Assembly (NCBI GenBank): GCA_030528545.1
Contig: JAUMYR010000043.1
Location: 2,851 to 20,240, forward strand
Reading direction: 5' to 3'
Source of the DNA: Propionibacteriaceae bacterium
Lineage (GTDB): Bacteria > Actinomycetota > Actinomycetes > Propionibacteriales > Propionibacteriaceae
DNA length: 17,390 bases
Below are positions 15,596 to 17,390 of this stretch, in pieces; the first letter of the stretch is position 1, and every line of letters starts with the position of its first letter. A model generated the notes under the pieces. That model saw only the letters and a program-made list of their open reading frames with translations, did not search any database and was not told the origin of the DNA. The position numbers were made by a program, and so were the translations under genes.

Positions 15596-16579
15596 ATGTC
15601 CTGGGATCAGTTGCCGCTCGATACCCCGCTGGGCACGCTTAGCAACCATCGGCTGGCGATCAGTGGCACCGACCTCACCGGACGCCCGACCGTGGTCATC
15701 CTCCGGGTCGGGCGAGGCCGCCGCGGCCAGGTCCCGGTCTCGTATATGGAGACCGCCACCCGCAACGACCACCCGCCGAAGGCCGTGATCGCCCGCGTCC
15801 CAGGCGAGGCGACGCTGGCGCAGTTCTCACTCGGCTTCGCCCAGGTCAGGGCCGACCATGCGGGCACGGTGCCGCAGATCCGGGGGCTTTCCGCGCCGGT
15901 CCATCCGGCCTGGACCTGGGTCAGCGCGGGACTCCCGGCTCTCGCGGTGGTGTGGGCCTTGGATAGTTGGGAGCGGGCCGTCGTCGTAGCCCTGCTCGTA
16001 CTGATCTTCACCCTCGGTCTGACTGCGGTGCTCCGGCGGCTGCAAAACCCGGCGGTGCCGCGGGTGCTGGACGGTGGTAACGACGTGCTGCCCTCCGAGG
16101 TGGCCCGCCGCATCAGCGGGGAGGTGACCTCGGGGCCGAGTCCGCAGGAGCGCGTCGACGTGGTGAAGGACGCCTACGGCGCGCTGCACGGCGACATCGT
16201 CTATCGCATCGAGCGTTCGGCCCTGTTCGACCCGGCCGTGCCCAGCACCCAACGGTTCCAGCTGGCCTTGCTGGCCTGGGACCCGTCCTCCCCGCGGGCC
16301 GCGGAGCTGGCCAGCGAGGTGGAGGCCTCCTTCGCCGAGGCCCGCACCGAGGCCGAGCGGCTCGGCTGGTCCCACTTGCCCGAGACCGCCCGCGACACCG
16401 CGCAGCGGGCGCAGAAGGCCGCCAGCGTCGCCCTGGCCAGCGACAACCCGGGCGAGCGCCGCACGGCCGCGGCCAGAGCCGCCAAACTGCTGGCCTCGCT
16501 TCGGCTGTACTACCTGCCGGTGGTGGACCCCGACGCCCCCGCGCTGATGGGCGAACGCAGGCAGATCGGACCCGCCTGA
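15596..16579 (+). CDS. Unknown membrane-hairpin protein, first of a tandem paralogous pair
   Basis: Not recognised. A 327-residue protein in three parts. Residues 1-100 are a predicted beta-rich soluble segment with ILRVGRGRRG (35-44). Two adjacent hydrophobic helices (about 106-124 and 128-146) are followed by LRRLQ, so both ends are probably cytoplasmic. Residues about 186-311 form a helical domain opening with YGALHGDIVYRIERSALFDP (194-213) and ending in Ala-rich helices and SLRLYYLPVV. That last domain recurs in the next gene. I chose ATG 15596 because of the leaderless -10 upstream. The gene is transcribed away from the sugar operon and overlaps the next gene by one base (TGATG). The Ala-rich helices and terminal YYLP faintly recall XpaC-type proteins, but I would not assign this. 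Confidence 0.8.
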   Translation: MSWDQLPLDTPLGTLSNHRLAISGTDLTGRPTVVILRVGRGRRGQVPVSYMETATRNDHPPKAVIARVPGEATLAQFSLGFAQVRADHAGTVPQIRGLSAPVHPAWTWVSAGLPALAVVWALDSWERAVVVALLVLIFTLGLTAVLRRLQNPAVPRVLDGGNDVLPSEVARRISGEVTSGPSPQERVDVVKDAYGALHGDIVYRIERSALFDPAVPSTQRFQLALLAWDPSSPRAAELASEVEASFAEARTEAERLGWSHLPETARDTAQRAQKAASVALASDNPGERRTAAARAAKLLASLRLYYLPVVDPDAPALMGERRQIGPA

Positions 16580-17388
16580 TGGCCCACCCGATCGCGCTCT
16601 CGACACCGGTGCTGGACCTGCTGGATCGGTGGGTGCTGGCGAGTGCCGGAGACGACTACCTGGCATTTCGAGTGCAGCGGGGACGCCGCCACGACACCCC
16701 CCGCAGCCCGGTTCATGCCCAGGTCGTGTTCTCCTCGGGACGCCCCAGCGAGAGCCGTCGGCTGTCGGAACACTCGACCGTCGACTCGATCGGGGTGGGC
16801 TCGGGCCTGGTGCTGGATCGAGCGGTGATCGTCGCCGAGGTACGCCCCCGGCTGTTCCGGGAACCCCTGGTGCAGCTGAGCGCCTCCGATGCGCTGCTCC
16901 CCGGGCGCGAGGCCGTGGGCCTGCTGCCGCCCCGGCCCGACCGGCGGCAACTCGCGATCGCCCGGGTGGACCGGGTGAAGGAGACCTACGGCCTGCTGGT
17001 CGGCGACATCACCTACCGCATCGAGTACTCCGCACTGTTCGATCCCACGGTGCCACTGACCCGCGACTTCGAGACCGCACTGGTGCTGTGGTCGGATATC
17101 GACGAGACCACCGCCGAGGCCGAAGTGACTCGGCTGGCTGGCCTGGTACAGGTCACCTTCGAGGCCGCCCGGGCCCACGCCGAGACCGTCGGCTTCGCCC
17201 ACCTGCCCGAGGCCATGGTGGACACCGCCAGACGCGCGGCCAAGGCGTCCCGGCTCGCGTCGGAGGCCTCCTCCGAAGGCGAGCGCGACGCCGCCATGGC
17301 TCAGACCATCAGGCTCCTGGGCGCCCTGGCCCTGGATTACCTGCCCACCGAACTGGCCGTCCGTAAGCAGCTCGAACCCAAACGCTGA
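16579..17388 (+). CDS. Unknown soluble protein, second of a tandem paralogous pair
   Basis: Not recognised. A 269-residue protein without a signal peptide or membrane helix. Its residues about 130-256 match residues 187-311 of the preceding gene product. In the first 44 aligned positions I count 27 identities, including YG-L-GDI-YRIE-SALFDP-VP-T--F. The N-terminal 120 residues differ strongly but share a short RV-RGRR (31-37), suggesting a common ancestor of the whole protein with a gained or lost membrane hairpin. The ATG at 16579 overlaps the upstream TGA (TGATG), so translation is probably coupled and the two products may act together, perhaps as a heteromer tethered to the membrane by the first. 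The TGA ends 2 bp before the window edge, so the operon may continue. Confidence 0.8.
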   Translation: MAHPIALSTPVLDLLDRWVLASAGDDYLAFRVQRGRRHDTPRSPVHAQVVFSSGRPSESRRLSEHSTVDSIGVGSGLVLDRAVIVAEVRPRLFREPLVQLSASDALLPGREAVGLLPPRPDRRQLAIARVDRVKETYGLLVGDITYRIEYSALFDPTVPLTRDFETALVLWSDIDETTAEAEVTRLAGLVQVTFEAARAHAETVGFAHLPEAMVDTARRAAKASRLASEASSEGERDAAMAQTIRLLGALALDYLPTELAVRKQLEPKR

Positions 17389-17390
17389 GG

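Overview
This window comes from a high-GC, GC-biased-codon Gram-positive bacterium of the Actinomycetota. Several features point towards Propionibacteriaceae or a close relative: an actinobacterial-type EF-Tu, a cell-wall anchored nucleotidase with an LPXTG-like tail, leaderless promoters of the TANNNT-6/7 nt-ATG type, and a cobalamin riboswitch controlling an uptake operon. The family-level placement is inference; no rRNA or marker set is present. All eleven complete genes and the one partial gene look intact, and I see no insertion sequence, CRISPR array, tRNA or rRNA.

Layout. (1) 1-2401, minus strand: a translationally coupled BtuFCD-type ABC importer (lipoprotein, FecCD permease, start of the ATPase, cut by the window edge). 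A recognisable cobalamin riboswitch (about 2485-2566, minus) lies in its leader, so the likely cargo is vitamin B12 or another corrinoid rather than a siderophore. (2) 2684-4897, plus: a divergent secreted CpdB/5'-nucleotidase-like phosphoesterase with a Pro/Thr linker, an Ig-like domain and a C-terminal sorting signal reading LPKTD. (3) 5030-8845, plus: glutaminyl-tRNA synthetase, a cardiolipin synthase-like PLD enzyme, and a DUF1003 membrane protein. Each has its own apparently leaderless promoter. (4) 8836-11660, minus: an AGCS sodium/amino-acid symporter that meets the DUF1003 gene tail to tail with a 10-bp overlap, then a monocistronic-looking tuf (EF-Tu) with a strong terminator. (5) 11829-11893: a 65-bp intergenic element that folds as a perfect three-way junction. 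(6) 11935-15436, minus: a complete CUT2 (ribose/inositol-type) sugar ABC operon in the order ATPase, permease, lipoprotein. (7) 15596-17388, plus: two overlapping genes of unknown function that are tandem paralogues. The first carries a two-helix membrane hairpin and the second is soluble.

How it fits together. The window is mostly nutrient capture at the envelope (corrinoid, nucleotide, amino acid and sugar uptake), with two translation genes (glnS, tuf) and membrane lipid synthesis embedded. The items I consider most worth following up are the paralogous pair at 15596-17388, the three-way-junction element, and the consistent split between genes with Shine-Dalgarno sites and genes with leaderless promoters. 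The riboswitch-assigned cargo of the first transporter is also worth checking.
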